In this document: positions 52,301 to 60,554 of the stretch, in pieces
Layout: each line of letters starts with the position of its first letter
Numbering within the stretch: position 1 is the first letter of the stretch
Origin: Azospirillum sp051124815
Lineage (GTDB): Bacteria > Pseudomonadota > Alphaproteobacteria > Azospirillales > Azospirillaceae
Assembly (NCBI RefSeq): GCF_051124815.1
Contig: NZ_CP118487.1
Coordinates: forward strand, 372,001-436,000
Direction: 5' to 3'
DNA length: 64,000 nt
The notes under the pieces: generated by a model
What the model saw: the letters and a program-made list of their open reading frames with translations, nothing else
The model's database searches: none
Told to the model about the DNA's origin: nothing
Made by a program: the position numbers and the translations under genes

Positions 52301-53432
52301 GGCCCTGGCCGGGCTTGGTCGCCGGAACGACGCCCTCAACGCCCACCAGTGCGCACTGGCGCTCGCTCCCGACCTGCCGGACGTGCTGGTCAACCACGGC
52401 CACACGCTGCTGATGCGGGGAGAGCGTCGGCTCGCCCGCGACTGGACCGAACGGAGCCTGCGGCTGGCGCCGGGCAGGGCCGATGCCCGGATGAACCGCG
52501 CCCTGCTGCGCCTGGCCGAGGGCGACCTGACCGGCGGCTGGGACGACTACGCCCGCCGCTTCGCCACCGGCGATACCGTATCCCGCCGCCTCACCGTCCC
52601 GGAATGGCAGGGGGAGCCTCTGGCCGGCCGCCGTATCCTGGTGTGGGGTGAGCAGGGGGTGGGCGACGAAATCATGTTCGGAACGGCGCTGCCCGACCTG
52701 CTCCGCCAATCCGGCCGGCTGATCGTCGAATGCGATCCGCGCCTGACCGGCCTGTTCGCCCGCGCCCTTCCTGGGGCGGAGGTTCGCGCGCCGACGGCGG
52801 ACCCGCGTGACGCCGACTGCCATGCGCCCATGGGCAGCATCGCCGCGCGGCTGCGCTCGACCCTGCGGCAATTTCCCTCAGCCGCTCCGCTCTTCACCGC
52901 CGATCCGCGGTTGGCGGCGGAATGGCGCGGCCGGCTGGCGGCCCTCGGTCCCGGCCTGCGTGTCGGCATCTGCTGGCGAAGCAGCCGCATGACCGCTGAC
53001 CGGGCGGGCGCATACAGCCGGATCGACCAATGGGGACCGGTCCTCGCCCTGCCCGGCGTAACCTTCGTCAGCCTGCAATATGACGGGAAGGCGGCGGAGC
53101 GCGAGGAGGCCCTGCACCGCTTCGGCACCGTGTTGCACCATTGGCCCGATCTGGATCAGCGCAACGATCTGGAGGGGGTGGCGGCGCTGATGTCCGGTCT
53201 CGACCTCGTGATCTCCGCCCCGACCGCGGTGGGAGAACTGGCCGCCGCCCTCGGAATCCCGGTCTGGCGGATCGCAGGGGCCGGCGACTGGTCGGCCCTG
53301 GGGACGGCGGTGCGGCCCTGGTTTCCATCCATGGCGCTGGCCGGCCATGCCGATGACCATGACGTGACCCTGGCGGCGGTCGCGCAACGCCTGCAGCGCC
53401 TCGCCGAAGGGGCCCCTGGCCATTGCCCATGA
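49395..53432 (+). CDS. double TPR-glycosyltransferase protein (two TPR+GT units in one chain)
   Basis: This 1345-aa protein contains two full TPR-GT units in series. Unit 1 covers residues about 1-765 (thirteen or so TPRs; GRRLMIWGEQGVGDSILFSAL; DLVISPAMSVGELAGALGTPVW). Unit 2 covers about 790-1345 (TPRs; GRRILVWGEQGVGDEIMFGTAL; DLVISAPTAVGELAAALGIPVW). The joint near residues 774-790 is encoded by a REP-like palindrome and reads PPSPDPLPEEERV. The start is GTG, overlapping the upstream stop (GTGA). Unit 2 resembles the upstream gene more in its nucleotide-binding start (VGDEIMFG), so a former third gene may have been fused here. No signal peptide is visible; cytoplasmic action is expected. 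Confidence 0.83.
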   Translation: MSVSDWFAEALRHHQAGALAAAEPLYRRVLDAEPRHSDALHLLGVLNHQRNDNAQAIALIDKAVEIAPEVADYHANRGIVLQRLGRLKEAEVAQRGALERDPTHVGAHFNLGLVLAAQGRLAEAAAEYAEAARLSPGLADAHLNLGAALQQIGRAEEALAAHARAADLLPGDPRPWTNRAVSLQHLGRVKEAADALRMAATLGGGSSDPTALSALAAALHAARRMEDAAERYADALRVHPRDAFSLNGLGLCLKALGQLDDAAACFDAATAIQPDHADALDNLGSIRNAQNRHAEAESLHGQAIRHRPDFAGAWNNLGNARHAAGRTSDAWRAWHVALTLDPALPETHTNLGNALRGAEYFTGAERSQCRAIRLAPLEAPARNNLGHLRQGRHDHAGAADCYRSALALDPAFGEAWSNLGLARQRLGDNAGAERCYDRALTLRPDLSLAHFNKGLLRLEAGDLDQGWPGYAWRFGSGQVGQGRHPRTQAWRGEDLTGRRLMIWGEQGVGDSILFSALCPELAGRAVSTILEVDRRLVPLFARSFPTLRVRAEALDAQGREAMAIPDYDRHVPMGSLPRVLRRRLTDFPPRPSWLVPDAGLVERWRGRLAALGPGLRVGIGWRSQMMTAERRAAYLPLDAWAPLFALPGIQWVVLQYGDVEAEVRQAEQRFGIRLHRWDDLDRKDDFDGVAALIAGLDLVISPAMSVGELAGALGTPVWRFGTRDWTQLGAGVRPWYPSMRVFQPRPGEPLSATMADMACALRSLSRLSGASRHAPPSPDPLPEEERVSAEAERLAAQAVALHRQGRLPDAEALHCRAVAASPTHPAAWTNGGLTLLRLGRVDAAIQWHRRAVALNPAFAEAWANLGVALQAGGSPAEAATLHRRVVRLRPLLAEGWGNLAAALLAARRFAEAETACIRGAVLAPSLAGLLTTAGAAMKGQGRFAEAARQCRHALRIAPASAKGWSNLGMALAGLGRRNDALNAHQCALALAPDLPDVLVNHGHTLLMRGERRLARDWTERSLRLAPGRADARMNRALLRLAEGDLTGGWDDYARRFATGDTVSRRLTVPEWQGEPLAGRRILVWGEQGVGDEIMFGTALPDLLRQSGRLIVECDPRLTGLFARALPGAEVRAPTADPRDADCHAPMGSIAARLRSTLRQFPSAAPLFTADPRLAAEWRGRLAALGPGLRVGICWRSSRMTADRAGAYSRIDQWGPVLALPGVTFVSLQYDGKAAEREEALHRFGTVLHHWPDLDQRNDLEGVAALMSGLDLVISAPTAVGELAAALGIPVWRIAGAGDWSALGTAVRPWFPSMALAGHADDHDVTLAAVAQRLQRLAEGAPGHCP
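51717..51754 (+). repeat. REP-like palindromic element inside a coding sequence
   Basis: The element has the same order as the pair near 24.1-24.2 kb: CCCCCTCACCC, GA, then the palindrome CCCTCTCC-CCGAGGA-GGAGAGGG. It lies in frame between the two units of the glycosyltransferase gene and is translated as a Pro/Glu-rich linker. Confidence 0.8.
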
Positions 53433-53516
53433 CCATCGCCCCTGACCAACGGATGGGGAGGCCCACGCAATTCCGCATTGCGATTCCGGAGCCGCCCCTT
53501 TATCGACTATGGCCGC

Positions 53517-53550
53517 CGGGCGCCACGCAGGGTGGATGACCCGGCGCCCG
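53517..53550 (+). terminator. inverted repeat after the glycosyltransferase genes
   Basis: CGGGCGCC and GGCGCCCG form a perfect 8-base stem with an 18-base loop containing a further GGGT/ACCC pairing. There is no T run. It is the only structured element in the 204-base gap before the nucleotidyltransferase gene; no promoter is clear. Confidence 0.4.
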
Positions 53551-53636
53551 CGCCGTCGTAAGCTGTTTCCTGCCTGACGGTGACGGATGGGTTCAGGACG
53601 GGGTTTCGGAGCTGGGTTTGAGGGAAAGGACGGTCG

Positions 53637-54362
53637 GTGCGGTCTGAGGACGCTCTTGCCAACATAGACGTCGCGGTGCTTGCCGGCGGGTTGGGCACGC
53701 GCATCCGGGGCGTTCTGGGTGACACGCCGAAGGTCCTGGCCCCGATTGCGGGCCGCGCCTTCCTCGGCCATCTCCTGGATTACCTGTCGACCTACGGATC
53801 GCGCCGGGTGGTTCTGTGCCTGGGCCATCTGGCCGACCGGGTGACCGCATGGCTCGCCCGCGGCGATTCCGCCGGCACCATCGACGTGGTCTGCCAGATT
53901 GAGCCGCGCCCGCTCGGCACGGCGGGTGCGCTCGGCTATGTCCGCAAGGAACTGCGCAGCAGCACCATCCTGGTGGTGAACGGCGATACCTTCCTCGACG
54001 CCGACCTGCGCGCCTTCATCGCCTCGCACCGCCTGTCGGGGGCGGAGGCGTCGGTGCTGTGCGTGACGGTGGAGGACGCCTCCCGCTTCGTGCGGGTGGA
54101 GATCGGTCCCGACAGCCGCGTCCGCCGTTTCCTGGACAAGGCGCCGGGGGCGGGCACCATCAATGCCGGCGTCTATCTTTTCTCCGCCGCCTTCCTCGAC
54201 CGCTTCATCGCGGCGGGTGCGGTATCGCTGGAACGCGACGTGCTGGAGAAGCTGCCGCCCGGCACGCTGAACGCCCATGTCGCCAAGGCCCGCTTTCTCG
54301 ACATCGGCACGCCGGAAAGCCTCGCAACCGCCGCCAGCGTCATCGCCGGCCGCGAGTCCTGA
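53637..54362 (+). CDS. sugar-1-phosphate nucleotidyltransferase (HddC-like)
   Basis: This 241-aa NTP-transferase activates a sugar phosphate to a nucleotide sugar. The N-terminal signature VLAGGLGTRIRGVLGDTPKVLAPI and the metal site LVVNGDTFLDADL are clear, and there is no left-handed beta-helix domain. It resembles heptose-1-phosphate or aminosugar guanylyltransferases, but base and sugar are not certain. The start is GTG at 53637 with AAAGGA upstream. It lies between the glycosyltransferases and the PseG-like gene, so it probably supplies their donor sugar. Confidence 0.82.
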   Translation: MRSEDALANIDVAVLAGGLGTRIRGVLGDTPKVLAPIAGRAFLGHLLDYLSTYGSRRVVLCLGHLADRVTAWLARGDSAGTIDVVCQIEPRPLGTAGALGYVRKELRSSTILVVNGDTFLDADLRAFIASHRLSGAEASVLCVTVEDASRFVRVEIGPDSRVRRFLDKAPGAGTINAGVYLFSAAFLDRFIAAGAVSLERDVLEKLPPGTLNAHVAKARFLDIGTPESLATAASVIAGRES

Positions 54363-54534
54363 CGGGGAGGCCGGTCGGGAGTCCCGTCCGGCCGCAATTT
54401 ACCCCCGCGCACGCGACCGTCTGCCACTGGACTCGGGCAAAGTGCCGGGCCAAGATGCGCACCGACTCGGCACCGTGCGCAGAAGTTCTTGCGCCGGGGC
54501 CGGGCCGCCACGCCGATTTCTCCGGACCCGTGCC

Positions 54535-55629
54535 ATGGCCGTCATCCTCATCCGCGCCGACGCGTCGCCGACCATCGGCACCGGCCATGTCATGCGCTGT
54601 CTCGCCGTGGCCGAAGCCCTGCGCGACCAGGGGCACGAGGCGCTGTTCGCCGCTGTCGAATCCACCCCCGCCATCGAACGCCGGCTGTCGGCGGACGGCT
54701 TCCGCCATGTCTCCATCGCCGGGCCGGTGGGGCAGGCGGCGGATCTGGCCGCCACCCGTTCGCTCCTGCGCCGGGAGCATGGCACGGCCGTGATGCTCGA
54801 CGGCTACCGTTTCGGCGAAGCCTACCGCGTCGGGCTGCAGGCCGCCGGTGCGCGGGTGCTGGCCTGGGACGATCTGGGCGACGGCACGCCGCTGCATGCC
54901 GACTTCGTCGTCAACGCCGCACCGCAGGCGGCGGCCCTGCCTTATGAGGCGATGGCACCTGGCGCCGTCCTGCTGCTCGGCCCCGGCTATGCGCCCTTGC
55001 GGCGGGAGGTTCGGCTGGCGGCGCAGGAACCGCGGCGGACCATCGCCGACCGGCCGGTTCTGCTGGTGACCTTCGGCGGCTCCGACCCGCTCACCCTGAC
55101 CGGGCCGGTCGTGCAGGCGCTGGCGAAGGAGCGGCCCGACGGCTGCCGCATCGTCGCCGTCGTCGGCGGCAGCAATCCCCAAGCCACCATGGTGGCGGCC
55201 GAACTGGCGGCGCTCGCCGCCGATGGCGTTTCCGTGGAGATCGACTGCCCGCGCATGGGCGCGCTGATGGCCGACTGCGGTCTGGCGGTCTCCGCCGGCG
55301 GCGGCACCATGGGGGAACTCGCCGCGCTGGCGGTGCCGACCCTGCTGGTGGTCACCGCCGACAATCAGGCTGTGGCGAGCGGCGACGCCGCCGAACTCGG
55401 CTGGTGCACCGCCGTGGACGCCCGCGGCTGCGATCCCGCCAAGGCGGCGGCGGTCATCGCCGGGCGGGCGCTCTCCCTGTGGGCCGATGCGGGACAACGC
55501 CAGCGCATGCAGGATGCCGCCGCGGCGCTGCCGCTGGACGGCGACGGGGCCGTGCGCATCGCCAGCGCCCTGACCGACCCGGCCCCCAGATCCGGCAACG
55601 CCGCCCGGCGGCGGACGGCGCTTGCCTGA
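54535..55629 (+). CDS. pseG: PseG-like UDP-sugar hydrolase (pseudaminic acid pathway type)
   Basis: The 364-aa product matches PseG, a GT-B-fold hydrolase that removes UDP from UDP-2,4-diacetamido-2,4,6-trideoxy-beta-L-altropyranose. The motif SPTIGTGHVMRCLAVAEAL contains the catalytic His18, and LVTFGGSDP and VSAGGGTMGELAALAVPTLLV are the nucleotide-site elements. The start is the ATG at 54535, where the family begins; an upstream in-frame extension has no support. PseB, C, H, I and F are not in the window, so the sugar could also be a related nonulosonate intermediate. The C-terminus is Arg-rich and slightly extended. Confidence 0.8.
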   Translation: MAVILIRADASPTIGTGHVMRCLAVAEALRDQGHEALFAAVESTPAIERRLSADGFRHVSIAGPVGQAADLAATRSLLRREHGTAVMLDGYRFGEAYRVGLQAAGARVLAWDDLGDGTPLHADFVVNAAPQAAALPYEAMAPGAVLLLGPGYAPLRREVRLAAQEPRRTIADRPVLLVTFGGSDPLTLTGPVVQALAKERPDGCRIVAVVGGSNPQATMVAAELAALAADGVSVEIDCPRMGALMADCGLAVSAGGGTMGELAALAVPTLLVVTADNQAVASGDAAELGWCTAVDARGCDPAKAAAVIAGRALSLWADAGQRQRMQDAAAALPLDGDGAVRIASALTDPAPRSGNAARRRTALA

Positions 55630-55650
55630 GGCCGTTCTCGGCCGCTCCCG

Positions 55651-56160
55651 TCAGCTGACCACGCGCCAGCTGCCGTCCGCCTGCTGGCAGGCGGTGCCAA
55701 AGCCCTGCTGGGTACGGCCCTGGACCACGATGGTGGTCTGGTATTCCCGGCACAGCTGGCCCTGCGGCCCGGTGCCCTCGCGCACGGGCGTGTAGCTGCC
55801 GTAATTGCCGGTTTCCGGGTTGTTCCAGCGGATGGTGCTGCCCGTCGGCGCGCTGTAGGCGTTGACCGCCGCCTGCTGGGCATAATTCTGGTCGGCACGG
55901 TCGAGGGAGGCGCCGGCCGCATTGCCCAGCGCTGCACCAAGCAGCGTGCCGACGCCAACTGCCACCAGCTTGCCGCTGCCGCCGCCGAAACGCGATCCGG
56001 CCAGGCCGCCGACCACGCCGCCCAGCACCGTGCCGGCCGTCTGCTTGTTGGCGCTGACGCCGCCATAGGAATCGCCGTAGCCCGGCTGGGCGCAGCCGGC
56101 AAGCGGGGCCGCGAGCAGGCTGGCGGACAGCGCGGCGGCGAGGAAGGGGCTGGCTTTCAT
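55651..56160 (-). CDS. outer-membrane lipoprotein, 17 kDa surface-antigen-like glycine zipper
   Basis: This 169-aa protein has a lipoprotein signal (MKASPFLAAALSASLLAAPLAGC, lipobox LAGC) and a glycine-zipper segment (VLGGVVGGLAGSRFGGGSGKLVAVGVGTLLGAALGNAAG) as in the Rickettsia 17 kDa antigen family. The C-terminal beta-like region (TPVREGTGPQGQLCREYQTTIVVQGRTQQGFG) is also typical. It is probably anchored to the outer membrane in the periplasm. The ATG at 56160 fits the signal sequence better than the upstream one at 56229. A small ACGAA-ACAG-TTCGT palindrome (56198-56211) lies in its leader. Confidence 0.85.
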   Translation of the reverse strand: MKASPFLAAALSASLLAAPLAGCAQPGYGDSYGGVSANKQTAGTVLGGVVGGLAGSRFGGGSGKLVAVGVGTLLGAALGNAAGASLDRADQNYAQQAAVNAYSAPTGSTIRWNNPETGNYGSYTPVREGTGPQGQLCREYQTTIVVQGRTQQGFGTACQQADGSWRVVS

Positions 56161-56340
56161 GGTGGCTCTCGTCCTGTTGGGTCCTGTTTGGATCGGCACG
56201 AAACAGTTCGTTCCTGACGCCATCAACATGGCTGACCCGCATCTTATTCCCGGTGCGTGACGCGGTGCCTCGCTTGCCCCTATGATCGTGCCAACGGTTC
56301 CTCAAAGGAATCGACGACAAGCCTTTGGGAGGGAACGAAC

Positions 56341-57957
56341 ATGCTGCCCAACGCGGACAGCTGGGAAGGTGTGTCCCGCGCCTTCGCCTGGCACGTGCCA
56401 GACCGCTACAACATCGGTGTCGACGTCTGCGACCGCTGGGCGGAGACGGACCCCGGCCGCATCGCCCTGATCCACAAGCGGCGCGACGGCGGGACCGAGG
56501 AATACCGCTTCTCCGACATCCGTGCCCTGTCCAACCGCTTCGCCAATGCGCTGGCGGCGCAAGGCGTCGCCCGCGGCGACCGGGTCGGCATCCTGCTGCC
56601 CCAGGCGCCGGAGACCGCGATCAGCCATGTCGCGGTCTACAAGATGGGCGGCATCGCCGTGCCGCTGTTCTCGCTGTTCGGGGTGGAGGCGCTGGAATAC
56701 CGGCTGGCCAACTGCGGCGCCCGCGCCGTGGTCACCGACGCCGCCGGGGCCGCCAAGATCGCCCAGATCCGCGACCGGCTGCCGGAACTGCGCGCCGTCT
56801 TCCGCGTCGACGGGTCCGGTCCCGGCTGTCTGGACTGGCATGGGCTGTGCGATGCGGCGTCCGACAGCTTCACCCCGGCCGATACCGGGGCGGACGATCC
56901 GGCGTTGATCATCTACACCTCCGGCACCACCGGCCAGCCCAAGGGCGCGCTGCATGCGCACCGGGTGCTGCTGGGCCATCTGCCGGGCGTGGAGATGTCG
57001 CACGACCTGTTCCCGCAACCGGGCGACCGCATCTGGACGCCGGCCGACTGGGCATGGATCGGCGGGCTGCTCGACGTGCTGCTGCCGGCCTGGCATCACG
57101 GGGTGACGGTGGTCTCCCACCGCTTCGAGAAGTTCGACGCGGAGGCCGCCTTCGCCCTGCTGGCCGAATTCCAGGTCCGCAACGCCTTCCTGCCGCCGAC
57201 GGCGCTGAAGATGATGCGGGCGGTGAAGAACCCGCGGCCGCGCCATCGCATCGACATGCGCTCCGTCGCCAGCGGCGGCGAGACGCTGGGCGCCGGGCTG
57301 CTCGACTGGGGGCGCGAGACCTTCGGCGTGACGATCAACGAATTCTACGGCCAGACCGAATGCAACATGATCGTGTCGTCGGCCGCGACGCTGATGGCGC
57401 CGAAGCCCGGCATCATGGGACGCCCGGTCCCCGGCCATGACGTGGCGGTGATCGACGGGCAGGGCAACCGCCTGCCGCCGGGCAAGCTCGGCCTGATCGC
57501 AGTGCATCGGCCGGATCCGGTGATGTTCCTCGGCTATTGGAACAATCCCGACGCCACCGCGGCCAAGTTTGTCGGCGACTGGCTGGTCACCGGCGATCAG
57601 GGGGAGTTGGACGAGGACGGCTACATCGGCTTCGTCGGGCGGGACGACGACGTCATCACGTCCGCCGGTTACCGCATCGGCCCCGGCGAGATCGAGGACT
57701 GCCTGATCGGCCATCCCGCCGTCCGCATGGCGGCGGTGGTCGGCGTGCCCGACCCGCTGCGCACGGAGATCGTCAAGGCCTTCGTCGTGTTGCAGGAGGG
57801 GGTGACGCCGGACGACGCCCTCGTTGCCTCGATCCAGGAGCATGTCAAGACCCGGCTGGCCGCCCACGAATATCCGCGCTCCATCGAATTTCTTGAAAGC
57901 CTGCCCATGACCACCACCGGCAAAATCATTCGCCGGGAGTTGAGGAACCGCTCGTAA
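56341..57957 (+). CDS. AMP-forming acyl-CoA synthetase (acetyl-/medium-chain type)
   Basis: This 538-aa ANL enzyme has the motifs IIYTSGTTGQPKGALHAHR near residue 192, YGQTECNMIVSS, VTGDQGELDEDGYIGFVGRDDD and the C-terminal Lys in MTTTGKIIRREL. Together with the N-terminal FAWHVPDRYNIGVDVCDRWA segment, it resembles the ACSM/acetyl-CoA-synthetase-like branch, distinct from the synthetase of the 20-29 kb operon. GGGAGGGAACG fixes the ATG at 56341. It is followed within five bases by the TauE/SafE permease and then the orphan LivF, so the three are probably co-transcribed. Confidence 0.88.
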   Translation: MLPNADSWEGVSRAFAWHVPDRYNIGVDVCDRWAETDPGRIALIHKRRDGGTEEYRFSDIRALSNRFANALAAQGVARGDRVGILLPQAPETAISHVAVYKMGGIAVPLFSLFGVEALEYRLANCGARAVVTDAAGAAKIAQIRDRLPELRAVFRVDGSGPGCLDWHGLCDAASDSFTPADTGADDPALIIYTSGTTGQPKGALHAHRVLLGHLPGVEMSHDLFPQPGDRIWTPADWAWIGGLLDVLLPAWHHGVTVVSHRFEKFDAEAAFALLAEFQVRNAFLPPTALKMMRAVKNPRPRHRIDMRSVASGGETLGAGLLDWGRETFGVTINEFYGQTECNMIVSSAATLMAPKPGIMGRPVPGHDVAVIDGQGNRLPPGKLGLIAVHRPDPVMFLGYWNNPDATAAKFVGDWLVTGDQGELDEDGYIGFVGRDDDVITSAGYRIGPGEIEDCLIGHPAVRMAAVVGVPDPLRTEIVKAFVVLQEGVTPDDALVASIQEHVKTRLAAHEYPRSIEFLESLPMTTTGKIIRRELRNRS

Positions 57958-57961
57958 TATC

Positions 57962-58699
57962 ATGATGGAATTGATTTTATTGGCTGCGGCCTTTTTGGCC
58001 GGGGCGATGAATGCCGTTGCCGGCGGGGGAAGCTTCCTGACCCTGCCGGCCCTGATCTACGCCGGGGTGCCGCCGGTCGCCGCCAACGCCACCGGCACGG
58101 TGGCCCTGCTGCCCGGCTATGCCAGCGGCGTCTATGGCTATCGCCAGGACTTGACGCCGGTCGGCACGCTCAGCCTGCCGCTGCTGTCGGCGGTCAGTCT
58201 GGTCGGCGGGCTGGCCGGGGCCGGTCTGCTGCTTGTGACGCCGGATTCGGTGTTCCGCGGCATCGTGCCCTGGCTGCTGCTGCTGGCGACCGGGCTGTTC
58301 GCCTTCGGCAACATGCTGGCACAGCGGCTGCGCAGCCTGGGCCTGCACGGCAATGGGGCGATGCTGGGCACGCTGTTCGTCGTCTCGGTCTATGGCGGCT
58401 ATTTCAACGGCGGGCTCGGCATCCTCCTGCTGGCGCAGTTGAGCCTGTTCGGCATGACCGACCTCAACGCCATGAACGGGCTGAAAAACTTGTTCTCCGC
58501 AGTGCTGACCGCCATCGCGGTGGTGGCTTATGCCGCGGGCGGGGCGGTGGAATGGCCGAAGGCGCTGCTGATGGTTGTCGCTGCGGTCGCCGGCGGCTAT
58601 GTCGGCGCCCGGCTGGGCCGCAAGATCCCGAAGCCGGTGCTGCGCGCCGGCATCATCGCCGTCGGGCTGGTGATGAGTGCGGTGTTCTTCCTGAAATGA
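57962..58699 (+). CDS. TauE/SafE family membrane permease
   Basis: This 245-aa integral membrane protein has seven or eight membrane segments in the two-repeat pattern of the TauE/SafE family. The family sequence AFLAGAMNAVAGGGSFLTLPALI begins the first repeat and VVSVYGGYFNGGLGILLLA the second. The family exports sulfite, sulfoacetate or other small organic anions. Here the partner acyl-CoA synthetase hints at a carboxylate, but this is inference. Two ATG codons (57962, 57965) are possible starts. Confidence 0.85.
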   Translation: MMELILLAAAFLAGAMNAVAGGGSFLTLPALIYAGVPPVAANATGTVALLPGYASGVYGYRQDLTPVGTLSLPLLSAVSLVGGLAGAGLLLVTPDSVFRGIVPWLLLLATGLFAFGNMLAQRLRSLGLHGNGAMLGTLFVVSVYGGYFNGGLGILLLAQLSLFGMTDLNAMNGLKNLFSAVLTAIAVVAYAAGGAVEWPKALLMVVAAVAGGYVGARLGRKIPKPVLRAGIIAVGLVMSAVFFLK

Positions 58700-58741
58700 T
58701 CGCGCTATAGAGGGCGCTCCCCGCTGTTTGGAACCGCCGCC

Positions 58742-59446
58742 ATGCTGACCGTATCCGATCTCGACCTGTATTACGGCGACGCCCAGGCGCTCGACGGCGT
58801 CACGCTGCAGGTGGCGGCAGGGCAGACCACCGCCATCGTCGGTGCCAACGGGGCCGGCAAGACCTCGCTGATCCGCGCCATCTCCGGCATCCTGAAGCCG
58901 GCGCGCGGCAGCATCCGCTTCAAGGACCGAGAGATCGCCGGACTGCCCAGCCATGTCGTCTGCGATCTCGGCATCGGGCAGGTGGCGGAGGGGCGGCAGA
59001 TCTTCCCGACGCTGAGCGTGCGGGAAAATCTGGAGATGGGCGCCGTCATCCCGCGCGCCCGCGCCGGCGCGCGCCAGACCTACGACCGGGTGCTGGACCT
59101 GTTCCCGCGCCTGCGCGAACGGCTGGATCAGGCGGCCGGCACCCTGTCCGGCGGCGAGCAGCAGATGCTGGCGATCGGCCGCTGCCTGATGGGCAAGCCG
59201 GACCTCATCATGTTCGACGAGCCGTCGCTCGGCCTGTCGCCTGCCCTTGTGCAGGAACTGTTCCGCATCATCCGGGCCCTGGCGGCCGACGGCATGACGA
59301 TCATCCTGGTCGAACAGAATGTCGCCGCTTCGCTGCGCATCGCCCAGACGGCCTACGTGCTGGAGAATGGCCGCGTGGTCCTGTCGGGAACGGGGGAGGC
59401 GCTGCTGGCCGACCCGGCGGTGAAGCAGGCCTATCTGGGGCTGTGA
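58742..59446 (+). CDS. orphan LivF-type ABC ATP-binding protein
   Basis: This 234-aa ABC ATPase of the LivF type is complete: Walker A GANGAGKTSLIR, signature GTLSGGEQQMLAIGRCLM, Walker B IMFDEPSLGLSP and LVEQNVAASLRIA. There is no LivG, permease or binding-protein partner beside it. It sits after an acyl-CoA synthetase and a TauE/SafE permease. It may serve a Liv system encoded elsewhere, even the one at 22-27 kb, which already has its own LivF. Confidence 0.87.
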   Translation: MLTVSDLDLYYGDAQALDGVTLQVAAGQTTAIVGANGAGKTSLIRAISGILKPARGSIRFKDREIAGLPSHVVCDLGIGQVAEGRQIFPTLSVRENLEMGAVIPRARAGARQTYDRVLDLFPRLRERLDQAAGTLSGGEQQMLAIGRCLMGKPDLIMFDEPSLGLSPALVQELFRIIRALAADGMTIILVEQNVAASLRIAQTAYVLENGRVVLSGTGEALLADPAVKQAYLGL

Positions 59447-59555
59447 GTCCGGCACGGCTCCACCGGCGATACCACCCTTATCCTCCTATCGTTGAATATA
59501 CGAACCATCTACAGTCCCCCTAAGCTGGCAGTCCAACCAACACCGGACGGGGACC

Positions 59556-60551
59556 ATGGCGGCAGGCTGCACCAGACGGACGACATTGCTGGCGGCCGGT
59601 GCGCTGCTGGCGTCGGCGACGCTGCGGCACGCGGCTGCCGCCGACCGGCCCGTCGTCCGCGCCGGGGTGCTGAAATTCGGCACGGTCAGCTGGGAACTCG
59701 ACACCGTCCGCGCCAACGGCTTCGACAAGCAGGCGGGCATCGACCTGCAACTGGTGGAACTGGCCGGCAACCCCGCCACCCAGGTGGCGCTCCAGGCCGG
59801 CGGCGTGGAGATCATCGTTTCCGACTGGCTGTGGGTGTCGCGGATGCGCAGCAAGGGGGAGGCGCTGTGCTTCATCCCCTATTCGACCGCCCTCGGCGCG
59901 CTGGTGGTTCCGGCCGGCTCCGCCATCGGCGGGATCGGCGACCTGCGGGGCAAGCGCATCGGGGTGGCCGGCAGCCCGCTCGACAAGAGCTGGCTGTTGC
60001 TGAGGGCGCTCGCCGCCGACCGGCACGGGCTGTCGCTCGACCGTGACGCCCAGCCCTTTTTCGCCGCACCGCCCCTGCTGAACAGCAAGATCGCCGATGG
60101 CGACCTGGATGCCGTGCTGACCTTCTGGCCCTTCGCCGCCCGGCTGGAGGCGAAGGGCATGCGCGTGACCATGACGGTGTCCGACATGCTGGATGCGCTG
60201 GGCCAGCCGGCGACGGTGCCCTCCATCGGCTATGTCTTCCGCGAGGAATGGGCGCGCGCCAACCCGGCCGCCCTCGCCGGATTCCAGGCGGCGACCAACA
60301 AGGCGAAGGCCCTGTTGGCGGAGTCCGATGCCGCCTGGGACCGCCTCGCCCCGCTGATGCAGGCGGAGGACGACGCCACCTTCCGCACCCTGCGCGACCG
60401 CTACCGTGACGGCATCCCGCGCCGCTGGACCGAGGAGGAGCGGGCAGGGGCTGCCAAGCTCTACGCGCTGCTGGCGCGGCTGGGCGGACGGGAACTGGTC
60501 GGTGACGCGCCCGCCATCGCCCCCGGCACCTTCTGGACCGGTGGGGCCTGA
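59556..60551 (+). CDS. ABC transporter substrate-binding protein, nitrate/sulfonate/taurine type
   Basis: This 331-aa periplasmic receptor has an N-terminal signal with a twin Arg (TRRTTLLAAGALLASATLRHAAA). The mature protein begins VVRAGVLKFGTVSWELDTV and has NMT1/SsuA-like landmarks: AGNPATQVALQAGGVEIIVSDW, LRGKRIGVAGSPLDKSWLLL and DAVLTFWPFAARL. It is the first gene of a three-gene importer (permease three bases on). The ligand is unknown; relatives bind sulfonates, pyrimidine precursors or other small anions. Confidence 0.85.
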   Translation: MAAGCTRRTTLLAAGALLASATLRHAAAADRPVVRAGVLKFGTVSWELDTVRANGFDKQAGIDLQLVELAGNPATQVALQAGGVEIIVSDWLWVSRMRSKGEALCFIPYSTALGALVVPAGSAIGGIGDLRGKRIGVAGSPLDKSWLLLRALAADRHGLSLDRDAQPFFAAPPLLNSKIADGDLDAVLTFWPFAARLEAKGMRVTMTVSDMLDALGQPATVPSIGYVFREEWARANPAALAGFQAATNKAKALLAESDAAWDRLAPLMQAEDDATFRTLRDRYRDGIPRRWTEEERAGAAKLYALLARLGGRELVGDAPAIAPGTFWTGGA

Positions 60552-60554
60552 CCG

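Noticed and set aside
49395..53432. Possible CRISPR or simple tandem DNA repeat in the TPR genes
   Set aside because: The periodicity is at protein level (34-residue TPR units) with divergent DNA; no identical repeats with spacers exist.
53461..53500. TTCCGCATTGCGATTCCGGA as a second IclR-like operator
   Set aside because: The two halves do not form a symmetrical TTCCG-N5-CGGAA site; the spacing and bases differ from the 20.0 kb palindrome.
54277..54534. N-terminal extension of the PseG-like protein
   Set aside because: The extra residues overlap the nucleotidyltransferase end and are Arg/Ser/Pro-rich without family match; the PseG fold starts at 54535.
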